Assembly: GCF_000718015.1 (NCBI RefSeq)
Contig: NZ_JODY01000002.1
Span: 310,001-374,000, forward strand
DNA: 64,000 nucleotides
DNA from: Streptomyces catenulae
GTDB lineage: Bacteria; Actinomycetota; Actinomycetes; Streptomycetales; Streptomycetaceae
Direction: 5' to 3'
In this document: one piece after another, positions 56,046 through 62,910 of the stretch
Layout of the letters: the number at the start of each line of letters is the position of its first letter
Position numbering within the stretch: the first letter of the stretch is position 1
The notes under the pieces: model-generated
What the model was told of the DNA's origin: nothing
The model's input: the letters and a program-made list of their open reading frames with translations, nothing else
Databases searched by the model: none
Translations under genes and position numbers: made by a program

Positions 56046-56267
56046 TCAGCCGCGGCGGCCGAGCGCCTTGGCGCGGCCGTGGGCCCAACCGGCGAGGACG
56101 ACTCCGGCGACGGTCCCGGTGGCGTAGACGCCCAGGGTCACCCCGAACCCGGCGTGCAGTGCGCCGAGGACGCCGGTGTCGCCGTGGTGGACGAGCAGCC
56201 GGACGGCGCCCTGCCCGCACACCGCGACGGCCACCATGCCGATGATCTGGCACACGTCGTACTTCAC
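56046..56267 (-). CDS. Small two-helix membrane protein
   Basis: A 73-aa protein with two hydrophobic segments (about 7-24, IIGMVAVAVCGQGAVRLL, and 38-59, FGVTLGVYATGTVAGVVLAGWA) and a positive C-terminus (HGRAKALGRRG). The GTG at 56267 follows GGGGGAG at good spacing and is preferred over an upstream extension. The family is not recognised. It converges with the phosphatase gene and is followed by no other minus-strand gene, so it stands alone. Confidence 0.65.
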   Translation of the reverse strand: MKYDVCQIIGMVAVAVCGQGAVRLLVHHGDTGVLGALHAGFGVTLGVYATGTVAGVVLAGWAHGRAKALGRRG

Positions 56268-56433
56268 CGTCGGTCTCCCCCTTGTGGACTCGCACCGGTC
56301 GGCTCCCCCGCGGAGCACGTCCGCACCGGCGCTTCCGGGCGGCGGGACGCCCCCGGAGAACGTTACGAACGTACCACCGGAAATCGCGCAGAATGCGGCT
56401 CACATCGGCATTACGTCACACAATTTCCCGCGC

Positions 56434-56439
56434 TAGGGT
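56434..56439 (+). promoter_or_regulatory. Promoter of the zinc-motif TetR gene, leaderless type
   Basis: TTACGT (56411-56416), a 17-bp spacer and TAGGGT (56434-56439) form a good promoter; the -10 box ends 7 bases before the ATG at 56447. Confidence 0.55.
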
Positions 56440-56446
56440 GGCGTTC

Positions 56447-57271
56447 ATGCGTGACGAAAAGAGGGAGGCCGGGCGGCGGGACGCGGTGGGCGGCTGCCGG
56501 GAGTGCGGGGGTCCGTTGGCGGTCGGCGGGCGGGGGCGACCGGCGCGGTACTGCTCGCGGAGCTGTCAGGCGCGGGCCTACCGGCGGCGCAGGCAGCCGC
56601 CGGTCCCGGCGCCCGCGGCGGAGCCGGAGCCGGTCGCGGTCTCGCCGCGGCGGCGGCAGATCGCCGAGGCGGTGTGGCGGATCGCCGCGGCGCGCGGGCT
56701 GCACGCGGCGAGCATGCGCGAGATCGCCGCCGAGGCCGGGGTCTCCCTGCGGACCGTGCAGTACCACTTCACCGGCAAGCACCAACTCCTCGTCGACGCC
56801 CTCCGGTTGCTGCACGACGACAACGAGCGGCGGGCCCGCGCCCGGATCCGGCACGACGCGGACGATCCGCGCGGACTGCTGCGGGCCGTCCTCGAAGAGT
56901 TCCTGCCGCTGGACGAGGAGCGGCGCACCGCGCTGCGGGTGCTCGCCGCGTACTACTCCCGCAGCCTGACCGACCCCGCGCTGGCCGCGGTCTTCCTCGC
57001 CCCCGAGCATCCGCTGGAGGAGTTGGTCGCCGGGCTGCTGGAGCGGGCCCGGGAGCGGGGGCGGTGCGCCCCGGGGGTGGACCCGCGGCACGAGGCCGAT
57101 CTGCTGGTCTCCGGAGTGACCGGGCTCGGCGGCGATCTGCTGCACGGGCGCCGCCCGCGCGAGGACGTGCTGCGGGTCCTCGGCTACCACCTCGACCGGA
57201 TCCTCCCGCCGGAGGCGGATCCGGCCGGGGCTGCCGCGGCCCGGCCTACGGGCCGTACCAGAGCGTCGTGA
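56447..57271 (+). CDS. TetR-family regulator with N-terminal zinc-binding motif
   Basis: A 274-aa regulator. Residues 17-40 contain CRECGGP and RYCSRSC (C17, C20, C36, C40), a treble-clef/zinc-ribbon-like motif followed by the basic QARAYRRRRQ. A Pro/Ala linker leads to a TetR helix-turn-helix (about 68-115: QIAEAVWRIAAARGLHAASMREIAAEAGVSLRTVQYHFTGKHQLL, with the recognition helix SLRTVQYHF) and a TetR_C-like ligand domain. The added metal motif could give a second sensory or DNA-contact function. It ends overlapping the convergent aldehyde dehydrogenase gene by 26 bp. Targets are unknown. Confidence 0.87.
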   Translation: MRDEKREAGRRDAVGGCRECGGPLAVGGRGRPARYCSRSCQARAYRRRRQPPVPAPAAEPEPVAVSPRRRQIAEAVWRIAAARGLHAASMREIAAEAGVSLRTVQYHFTGKHQLLVDALRLLHDDNERRARARIRHDADDPRGLLRAVLEEFLPLDEERRTALRVLAAYYSRSLTDPALAAVFLAPEHPLEELVAGLLERARERGRCAPGVDPRHEADLLVSGVTGLGGDLLHGRRPREDVLRVLGYHLDRILPPEADPAGAAAARPTGRTRAS

Positions 57272-58637
57272 TGTTGCAGAACTCCCGGATGCCGTGGCCG
57301 GACAGCTCCCGGCCGTAGCCGGAGCGCTTGGCGCCGCCGAAGGGCAGGCCCGGGTGGGAGGCGGTCATGCCGTTGAAGTAGACGCCACCGGCGCACAGAT
57401 CGCGGGCGAGGCGTTCCTGTTCGGCCTCGTCGCGGGTCCAGGCGTTGGAGCTGAGGCCGAAGGGCGTGTCGTTGGCGAGCGCCACCGCCTCGTCGAGGTC
57501 GGCGACCCGGTAGAGCGTGGCGACCGGGCCGAACGCCTCCTCGTGGTGGATGCGCATGTCGGGGGTGAGGTGGGTGAGGACCGTCGGCTCGTAGAACCAG
57601 CCCGCGGTGGGGCGCGAGGGGCGGCGGGCGCCGCAGAGCACGGTGGCGCCCCGGTGGACCGCGTCGTCCACCAGCTCCTCCAGGTCGGAGCGGCCCTGTT
57701 CGCTGGCGAGCGGGCCGACGTCGGTGTTCTCATCCATCGGGTCGCCGACGGTCAGCGCGGCCATCGCGGCGGTGAACTTCTCGGCGAACGCGTCGTGGAT
57801 GTCGGCGTGCAGGAGGAAGCGCTTGGCGGCGATGCAGGACTGGCCGTTGTTCTGGACCCGGGCGGTGACCGCGACCCGGACCGCGGCGTCGAGGTCCGCG
57901 GAGGGCAGGACGACGTAGGGGTCGCTGCCGCCGAGTTCCAGCACCGTCTTCTTGATCTCGTCGCCCGCGACGGAGGCGACGGCGCGACCGGCCGGTTCGC
58001 TGCCGGTGAGGGTGGCCGCCGCGATCCGCGGATCGCGCAGTACGCCCTCGACCGCGCCCGAGCCGATCAGCAGGGTCTGGAAGCAACCTGCCGGGAACCC
58101 GGCGCGGCGGAAGAGTTCTTCCAGGTAGAGGGCGGTCTGCGGAACGTTGGAGGCGTGTTTGAGCAGCCCGGTGTTCCCGGCCATCAGGGTCGGCGCGGCG
58201 AACCGTACGACCTGCCAGAGCGGGAAGTTCCACGGCATCACGGCGAGGACGACGCCCAGCGGGCGGTAGCGCACCACGGCGCGGGCGGCGCCGGAGTCGC
58301 GGACGTCGGCCGGATCGGGGTGCTCGTCGGCGAGGAGGGCGGCGGCGTGGTCGGCGTACCAGCGCATGGTCTTGGCGCACTTGGCGACCTCGGCGCGGGC
58401 CGCCACCAGGGTCTTGCCCATCTCGGTGGTCATGGTGCGGGCGACGGTCTCGTGGTCGGCGTCCAGCAGATCGGCGGCCTTGTGCAGCCACCCGGCGCGG
58501 GTGGCGAACGAGGTGAGCCGGTGGGCGGTGTACGCCTGCTCGGCGAGGACCAGCCGGTCTTCGAGTTCGCCCGGGTTGAGCGGTTCGAAGGTCTTGAGCG
58601 TTTCGCCGGTGGCCGGGTTGACCGTGGCGATGGCCAT
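57246..58637 (-). CDS. NAD(P)-dependent succinate-semialdehyde-type dehydrogenase
   Basis: A 463-aa aldehyde dehydrogenase. It starts MAIATVNPATGETLKTFEP, keeps VLAVMPWNFPLWQVVRFAAPTLMAGN, the LTGSEPAGRAVA coenzyme loop, catalytic Glu in VLELGGSDPYVVL and catalytic Cys in NNGQSCIAAKRF, and ends PFGGAKRSGYGRELSGHGIREFCNITTLW. This matches the short actinobacterial SSADH (GabD1-like) group that oxidises succinate semialdehyde to succinate. The ATG at 58637 follows AGGAGGT. It is a single gene; no GABA transaminase is next to it. Confidence 0.9.
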   Translation of the reverse strand: MAIATVNPATGETLKTFEPLNPGELEDRLVLAEQAYTAHRLTSFATRAGWLHKAADLLDADHETVARTMTTEMGKTLVAARAEVAKCAKTMRWYADHAAALLADEHPDPADVRDSGAARAVVRYRPLGVVLAVMPWNFPLWQVVRFAAPTLMAGNTGLLKHASNVPQTALYLEELFRRAGFPAGCFQTLLIGSGAVEGVLRDPRIAAATLTGSEPAGRAVASVAGDEIKKTVLELGGSDPYVVLPSADLDAAVRVAVTARVQNNGQSCIAAKRFLLHADIHDAFAEKFTAAMAALTVGDPMDENTDVGPLASEQGRSDLEELVDDAVHRGATVLCGARRPSRPTAGWFYEPTVLTHLTPDMRIHHEEAFGPVATLYRVADLDEAVALANDTPFGLSSNAWTRDEAEQERLARDLCAGGVYFNGMTASHPGLPFGGAKRSGYGRELSGHGIREFCNITTLWYGP

Positions 58638-58698
58638 GAACAGCACCTCCTCGATGGGACGGGACGATCGGCTCGGCGGGGGTACGGGCGCGCCCGGC

Positions 58699-59028
58699 TC
58701 AGCTCAGCGGCGAGGGGGCCGGTGAGGGGTCCGGTACGGGATCGGGCCCCGGCGGGCGCGGGATCGGGGACGGCGAGGGTTCGGGGCCGGGCGGGCCCGG
58801 CGGCGGTTCGGGGACCGGGCCGGGCGGCGGACCGCCGGGCTCCGGGGACGGGCCGTCCGGTTCCGGTGGCGGACCGCCGGGATCGGGCGGCAGCGGGTCC
58901 GGGCCCCCGGGATCCGGCGGGGTGGCCGGGTCGGTCGCGGCGGGGCCGTACCGCCCGTGGCCCGGGCCGCCGGACGCCACCGGGCCGCCGCGCGCCCGGG
59001 GGCGGTGCGGGATCGGTTGCGGCTGCAC
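58699..59028 (-). CDS. Proline/glycine-rich low-complexity protein
   Basis: A 109-aa frame starting VQPQPIPHRPRARGGPVASG and continuing as PDPGGP/PPEPDGP-type repeats rich in Pro, Gly, Asp and Glu, ending PSPAPSPLS. Codon third positions are G/C as in real genes, and GAAAGG lies before the GTG at 59028. There is no signal peptide or membrane segment; it should be extended (polyproline II) and acidic. It ends 61 bp upstream of the aldehyde dehydrogenase start on the same strand. It could instead be non-coding GC-rich repeat DNA, so confidence is moderate. Confidence 0.45.
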   Translation of the reverse strand: MQPQPIPHRPRARGGPVASGGPGHGRYGPAATDPATPPDPGGPDPLPPDPGGPPPEPDGPSPEPGGPPPGPVPEPPPGPPGPEPSPSPIPRPPGPDPVPDPSPAPSPLS

Positions 59029-59123
59029 GGCGTGCCTTTCGGAGCTGGACTGCTGCGTGCGCGGATCCCCCCGTCTCCGAGTCTGGCCCGTTCCCGGCCG
59101 CGCCGCACGCCCGGGCCCGCCCG

Positions 59124-59411
59124 TCACGGCAGACGCGGGATCAGCGACGACCGCGCCGGGGAGTTCATCGCGAAGCAGACGGCCTGGAGCGCGACGACGG
59201 TGTAGAGCAGCGCGACGGGGTGGTGGTGGGTGAGCGCCGCGACGGCCGGCACGGCGGAGAGGACGGTGGCGCCGGTCGCGCTGCAGAGGCCGAGCGTGCG
59301 GCGGTCGACGGTGTCGGCGACGGCGCCGCCGTAGAGACCGAAGACGACGAGCGGGACGAGGGAGCAGAGGCCGACCAGGCCGACCGCGAAGGTGGCGTGG
59401 GTGAGGTCGCG
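59124..59411 (-). pseudogene. Remnant of an MFS (EntS-like) transporter gene
   Basis: One minus-strand frame without a start codon encodes 95 residues of clear MFS sequence: RDLTHATFAVGLVGLCSLVP, LVVFGLYGGAVADTVDRRTL (the motif A loop GGAxADxxDRR), helices through HHHPVALLYTVVALQAVCFA, and AMNSPARSSLIPRLP followed by TGA. This corresponds to TM2-TM4 of enterobactin-exporter-like pumps (about 410-430 aa); both the first helix and the C-terminal two thirds are missing and not found in the flanks. It lies just downstream of the GntR-TetR regulator on the same strand, so the pump was probably that regulator's target before deletion. Confidence 0.75.
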
Positions 59412-59510
59412 GGGCGGGGTCCGCGGGGGTGTTCGTATCGGGCACGCGGAAGGAGAGCATGTCCGCGCCGCCGGGCGGCGGGTCGTCTCACGGCAGCCGC
59501 CCGGCGGGGC

Positions 59511-60461
59511 TCAGGCGGGCGGGGCGCACTCCGCGACGAGCCGGTCGACGGTGTCGAGCAGGGCCCGCAGCCCCCGCTCGAAGAGCCCGTCGAGCCGCAG
59601 GTCGTAGCCGTCCTCCCCGACCTCGTCGAGGAGCCGGGCGAGCGTCGGGTACGCGCCGGAGCCCAGCAGCGCGGACATCGTGGGCTCCTGGGTGTCCAGC
59701 CACTCCTCGTCGGTCAGCCCGGTCTGGCCGACGGCGTGCGCCTCGCGCTCGGCGTGCACCGCCAGGCCCTGGATGTGGCTGTAGAGCAGGGCGTTGAGGT
59801 CGAGGACGGTGGCGGCGTCGAGTCCGTGGCCGTCGAGGGCGGCGAGCATCCACTCGGAGTAGGCGAGCAGCCGCGGCAGCAGTTGGGGCCGGGTGAGCGG
59901 ACCGGTCTGGGCGAGCCAGGGGTGGGCGCGGTGCACCCGCCACAGGGCGCGGGCGCCCTCCTCCAGCCGGGTCCGCCACGGCGCCGGGGTGCGCGGATGG
60001 TCCAGCTCGCCGAGGACGGTGTCGGTCATCAGCGCGACGAGTTCATCCTTGCCCTGCACATTGCGGTACGCGGCCATCGTGGAGACGCCGAGACGCCCGG
60101 CGACGGCGCGCATGGAGAGCGCGGCGAGCCCCTCGGCGTCGGCGAGCGCGATAGCGGCGCGGACCAGGCGGTCCCGCCCCGGGTCCCCGGCGGACGCGCT
60201 GACCGGGGGCGGTGCGGGCGCGGTGCGGCGGGGCGCGGGCCGGGGCGCGACGACGGTTCCGGTGCGCCCGGTGGCGTGGATCAGCCCCTCGCGGCGGAGG
60301 ACGGCGAGCGCCTTGGTGGCGGTGGCGAGGGCGACGCCGCTCTCCTCGGCGAGGCGGCGGGTGGCCGGTACCCGGTCGCCGGGGGCCAGTTCGCCGTTCT
60401 CGATGCGGCGGCGCAGCGCGGCGGCGATCCGCAGGTACGGCGGGTCGGGGCGCTCGGCCAC
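59511..60461 (-). CDS. GntR-TetR fusion transcriptional regulator
   Basis: A 316-aa protein with two DNA-binding domains. Residues about 7-70 form a GntR winged helix (YLRIAAALRRRIENGELAPGDRVPATRRLAEESGVALATATKAL, with the typical G-D-R-V-P and S-G-V-A cores). After a Pro/Ala linker, about 97-145 form a TetR helix-turn-helix (LAALSMRAVAGRLGVSTMAAYRNVQGKDELV) with a TetR_C all-helical ligand domain to the end. Such fusions occur in actinomycetes beside efflux pumps and monooxygenases. The GTG at 60461 follows AAGGAG. It faces a flavin monooxygenase across a 269-bp gap holding two TGTnCTAGnACA palindromes, its likely operators. Confidence 0.88.
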   Translation of the reverse strand: MAERPDPPYLRIAAALRRRIENGELAPGDRVPATRRLAEESGVALATATKALAVLRREGLIHATGRTGTVVAPRPAPRRTAPAPPPVSASAGDPGRDRLVRAAIALADAEGLAALSMRAVAGRLGVSTMAAYRNVQGKDELVALMTDTVLGELDHPRTPAPWRTRLEEGARALWRVHRAHPWLAQTGPLTRPQLLPRLLAYSEWMLAALDGHGLDAATVLDLNALLYSHIQGLAVHAEREAHAVGQTGLTDEEWLDTQEPTMSALLGSGAYPTLARLLDEVGEDGYDLRLDGLFERGLRALLDTVDRLVAECAPPA

Positions 60462-60546
60462 GTCCTGCTCCTTCCGTGTGCGGCGCCTCCGCCGGTGCGG
60501 AGACGCCCCCGCGATCCTTCCGGAAATTCCGTCCGCGCGCCGCCCC

Positions 60547-60558
60547 TGTACTAGCACA
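60547..60558. promoter_or_regulatory. GntR-type operator 1
   Basis: TGTACTAGCACA, flanked as C-TGT-A-CTAG-C-ACA-G, is a 14-bp near-perfect palindrome with a CTAG core, 86 bp upstream of the GntR-TetR start. Confidence 0.6.
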
Positions 60559-60593
60559 GAGACCACCTGCGGGAACGGCCGCGCTCCTCCTCA

Positions 60594-60605
60594 TGTCCTA
60601 GTACA
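60594..60605. promoter_or_regulatory. GntR-type operator 2
   Basis: TGTCCTAGTACA has the same TGT-n-CTAG-n-ACA form as operator 1, 47 bp centre to centre, nearer the monooxygenase promoter. Confidence 0.6.
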
Positions 60606-60730
60606 CAAGGGGGAGTTGGGGCGGAGAACATGCAGCTCAGGAAGGTGGTGCAGGCGTCGCGTACGCCGTACATTCCTGGGGTGCGTACGTGGCGGTCCCG
60701 CCGTGTACACCTGATGGAGGGGGAATTTCC

Positions 60731-61840
60731 ATGACGTCCGTACTGATCTCCGGAGCCAGCGTCGCCGGGCTCGCCGCGGCCCACTGGCTGCGCCGGGCCG
60801 GCTGTACGGTGACCGTCGTCGAGCGCGCCTTGGGGTTACGCCCGGGCGGTCAGGCGCTGGACGTCCGCGGGGTCGCGCTGGAGGTGCTGGAGCGCGGCGG
60901 GCAGTTGGCCGAGGCGCGGGCGCTGCGGACCACGATGCGCGGGATGTCGATGCTGGACGGCACGGGCGCCGAGCAGTGGCGCTCGACCGAGGCGACCTGG
61001 AGCGCCGGTCCGCTGGACAGCCCGGACATCGAGGTCTTCCGCGACGAACTGACCGTCCTGCTGCACCGGTACGCCCAGGACGGTGTGGAGTACCTCTTCG
61101 ACGACTCCGCGACCGCCCTGGCGCAGGACGCGGACGGGGTGCGGGTCGACTTCCTCAGCGGGCGGCGGCAGACGTTCGACCTGGTGGTCGGCGCGGACGG
61201 GCTGCACTCGACGGTACGGCGGCTGGCCTTCGGCCCGGAGGAGCGGTACACCCGCCACCTGGGCGCCTACGTCGGCGTCTTCCGCTCCGCCAACTTCCTC
61301 GACCTGGCGGACTGGCAGATCTGGCTCCAGGAGGGGGACGCGAGCCTCTGCGTCTACCCGACGCGGGACAACGGCGAGCTCCGTACCTTCCTCGGCTTCC
61401 GCTCCGACCCCCTCGACCTCGACCGGCACGACACCGCCGCCCAGCGGAAGCTGCTCGGCGAGAAGCTGGGCCATCTGGGCGGCCCCGCACCGCAGTTGCT
61501 GGCGGCGATGCAGGAGGCGCCGGACTTCTTCTTCGACGCGATGGCGCAGATCCACATGGACCGCTGGTCGGCGGGGCGGGTGGTGCTGATCGGCGACGCG
61601 GCGCACTGCCCGTCCCCGCTGTCCGGGCAGGGCAGCAGCCTGGCGCTGGCCGGGGCGTACGTCCTCGCCGACGAGCTGGGCCGGTCCGGCGGCGACCACC
61701 GTGCCGCGTTCACCGGCTACGAGCGGCGGATGCGCCCGTACGTCACGCTCAACCAGGCGCTGGCGCTCGAACACTCGGAGGGCCCGCCCCCGAACGAGGT
61801 GATCGACCGCGCCAAGAACGCGCTGCGGCTGGACGTCTGA
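60731..61840 (+). CDS. FAD-dependent monooxygenase (TetX/PHBH-like) with a TTA codon
   Basis: A 369-aa flavin monooxygenase: FAD motif VLISGASVAGLAAAHWLRRAG, the conserved Arg in RPGGQALDVRG, DG motif LVVGADGLHSTVRRLAFG, and GD motif VVLIGDAAHCPSPLSGQGSSLALAGA. The single-domain size and GQALDVRG region resemble TetX-type and related drug-modifying monooxygenases, but the substrate is unknown. Codon 36 (60836-60838) is TTA, so translation needs the bldA tRNA. The ATG at 60731 follows GGAGGGGG. The divergent GntR-TetR regulator and the remains of an efflux pump beyond it suggest a former detoxification module. Confidence 0.9.
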   Translation: MTSVLISGASVAGLAAAHWLRRAGCTVTVVERALGLRPGGQALDVRGVALEVLERGGQLAEARALRTTMRGMSMLDGTGAEQWRSTEATWSAGPLDSPDIEVFRDELTVLLHRYAQDGVEYLFDDSATALAQDADGVRVDFLSGRRQTFDLVVGADGLHSTVRRLAFGPEERYTRHLGAYVGVFRSANFLDLADWQIWLQEGDASLCVYPTRDNGELRTFLGFRSDPLDLDRHDTAAQRKLLGEKLGHLGGPAPQLLAAMQEAPDFFFDAMAQIHMDRWSAGRVVLIGDAAHCPSPLSGQGSSLALAGAYVLADELGRSGGDHRAAFTGYERRMRPYVTLNQALALEHSEGPPPNEVIDRAKNALRLDV

Positions 61841-61858
61841 CGCCGGTGGGGTGACGGT

Positions 61859-61883
61859 CCGCCGCGGCGCCGACGCGCGGCGG
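61859..61883. terminator. Hairpin after the monooxygenase gene
   Basis: CCGCCGCG (61859-61866) pairs with CGCGGCGG (61876-61883) around a 9-nt loop, 19 bp past the stop codon. Confidence 0.5.
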
Positions 61884-61912
61884 GCGTGCCCCGCCCGGGC
61901 GGCCCCGGCGGG

Positions 61913-61918
61913 TAGCGT
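61913..61918 (+). promoter_or_regulatory. Candidate -10 box of the LLM oxidoreductase gene
   Basis: TAGCGT about 100 bp upstream of the ATG at 62016. Unlike the leaderless genes in this window, this gene has a good Shine-Dalgarno (GGGAGGAG), so a leadered message is expected. Confidence 0.35.
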
Positions 61919-62015
61919 GCAGGGGCCGCCCGGGCGGCGTCACCCGCCGGATCGGTTGCCCGGGCCACCCACGACGGGGCCGGACCGTTCGCCCGGCCCG
62001 GGAGGAGCACCCGAC

Positions 62016-62861
62016 ATGGACCTCGGCATCGGACTGCCGGTACTGCGCCCCGACCCGGAGCTGTCGCTCGCCGACTGGGCGCGGCACGCCGAATCGCGCG
62101 GCTTCACCACCCTCGGCACCACCGACCGGCTCGTCTACGACCAGTACGAGCCGCTGACCGCCCTGGCCGTCGCCGCCGGGGCCACCTCCCGCATCCGGCT
62201 GACCACCAGCATCCTGCTGGCCCCGCTGCGCGCCAACCACGCGCTGTTCGCCAAGTCCGCCGCCACCCTCGACCGGCTCTCCGGCGGCCGTCTCGTGCTG
62301 GGTCTGGCACCCGGCGCCCGGGAGGACGACTACCGGGCGGGCGGACTGCCCTTCCGGCGCCGCGGCAGGCTGTTCGACGCGCTGCTGGAGACGGCCACCG
62401 CACAGTGGCGGGAGACCGACGGCATCGGGCCGCGACCGGCCACCCCCGGCGGTCCCCCGCTGCTGCTGGGCGGTTTCACCGAGGCGGCGCTGCGGCGGAT
62501 GGTCACCCACGGCAGCGGCTGGGTGGCCGGGGCCCAGGGCGTCGAGAACTTCCGTGCCCACGCCCCGGGGGTCCGGCAGGCGTGGCAGGCGGCGGGCCGG
62601 GCGGGGGCGCCGCGGCTGGTGGGAACGGTCCACTGCGCGCTGGGTCCGGGCGCGGAGCGGCGTCTGCGCACCAGCCTGGAGCGGTACTACACCTCCGGCA
62701 CCTTCACCCGGAAGAGCATCGAGGCGGGGCTGTCCTCGCCCGAGGCGGTGGCCCACGAGGTGGCGGCCTACGCCGAGGCGGGCTGCGACGAACTCATCCT
62801 CTTCCCGCACGGCGGCGGCCCGGAACAGATCGATCTGCTCGCCGAGGCGGTCGGGTGGTGA
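62016..62861 (+). CDS. LLM-class, probably F420-dependent oxidoreductase
   Basis: A 281-aa luciferase-like monooxygenase-fold protein. It begins MDLGIGLPVLRPDPELSLADWARHAESRGF; conserved parts include AAGATSRIRLTTSILLAPLR, AKSAATLDRLSGGRLVLGLAPG and PLLLGGFTEAALRRM. This TIM-barrel pattern in actinobacteria usually binds coenzyme F420, sometimes FMN. Substrates are very diverse and cannot be predicted. GGGAGGAG precedes the ATG at 62016. A strong hairpin follows the stop. Confidence 0.88.
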   Translation: MDLGIGLPVLRPDPELSLADWARHAESRGFTTLGTTDRLVYDQYEPLTALAVAAGATSRIRLTTSILLAPLRANHALFAKSAATLDRLSGGRLVLGLAPGAREDDYRAGGLPFRRRGRLFDALLETATAQWRETDGIGPRPATPGGPPLLLGGFTEAALRRMVTHGSGWVAGAQGVENFRAHAPGVRQAWQAAGRAGAPRLVGTVHCALGPGAERRLRTSLERYYTSGTFTRKSIEAGLSSPEAVAHEVAAYAEAGCDELILFPHGGGPEQIDLLAEAVGW

Positions 62862-62866
62862 GCCGC

Positions 62867-62895
62867 GGGCGGCGGCCGACGGGAGGCCGCCGCCC
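62867..62895. terminator. Bidirectional terminator near the right edge
   Basis: GGGCGGCGGCC (62867-62877) and GGCCGCCGCCC (62885-62895) form a perfect 11-bp stem with a 7-nt loop between two convergent genes (stops at 62861 and 62911). Confidence 0.75.
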
Positions 62896-62910
62896 CGGCG
62901 CGGCCGTGCC

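Noticed and set aside
57294..60554. A 1086-codon open frame on the plus strand
   Set aside because: It runs antisense to the aldehyde dehydrogenase and GntR-TetR genes and has no recognisable domain; it is a shadow of their codon bias.
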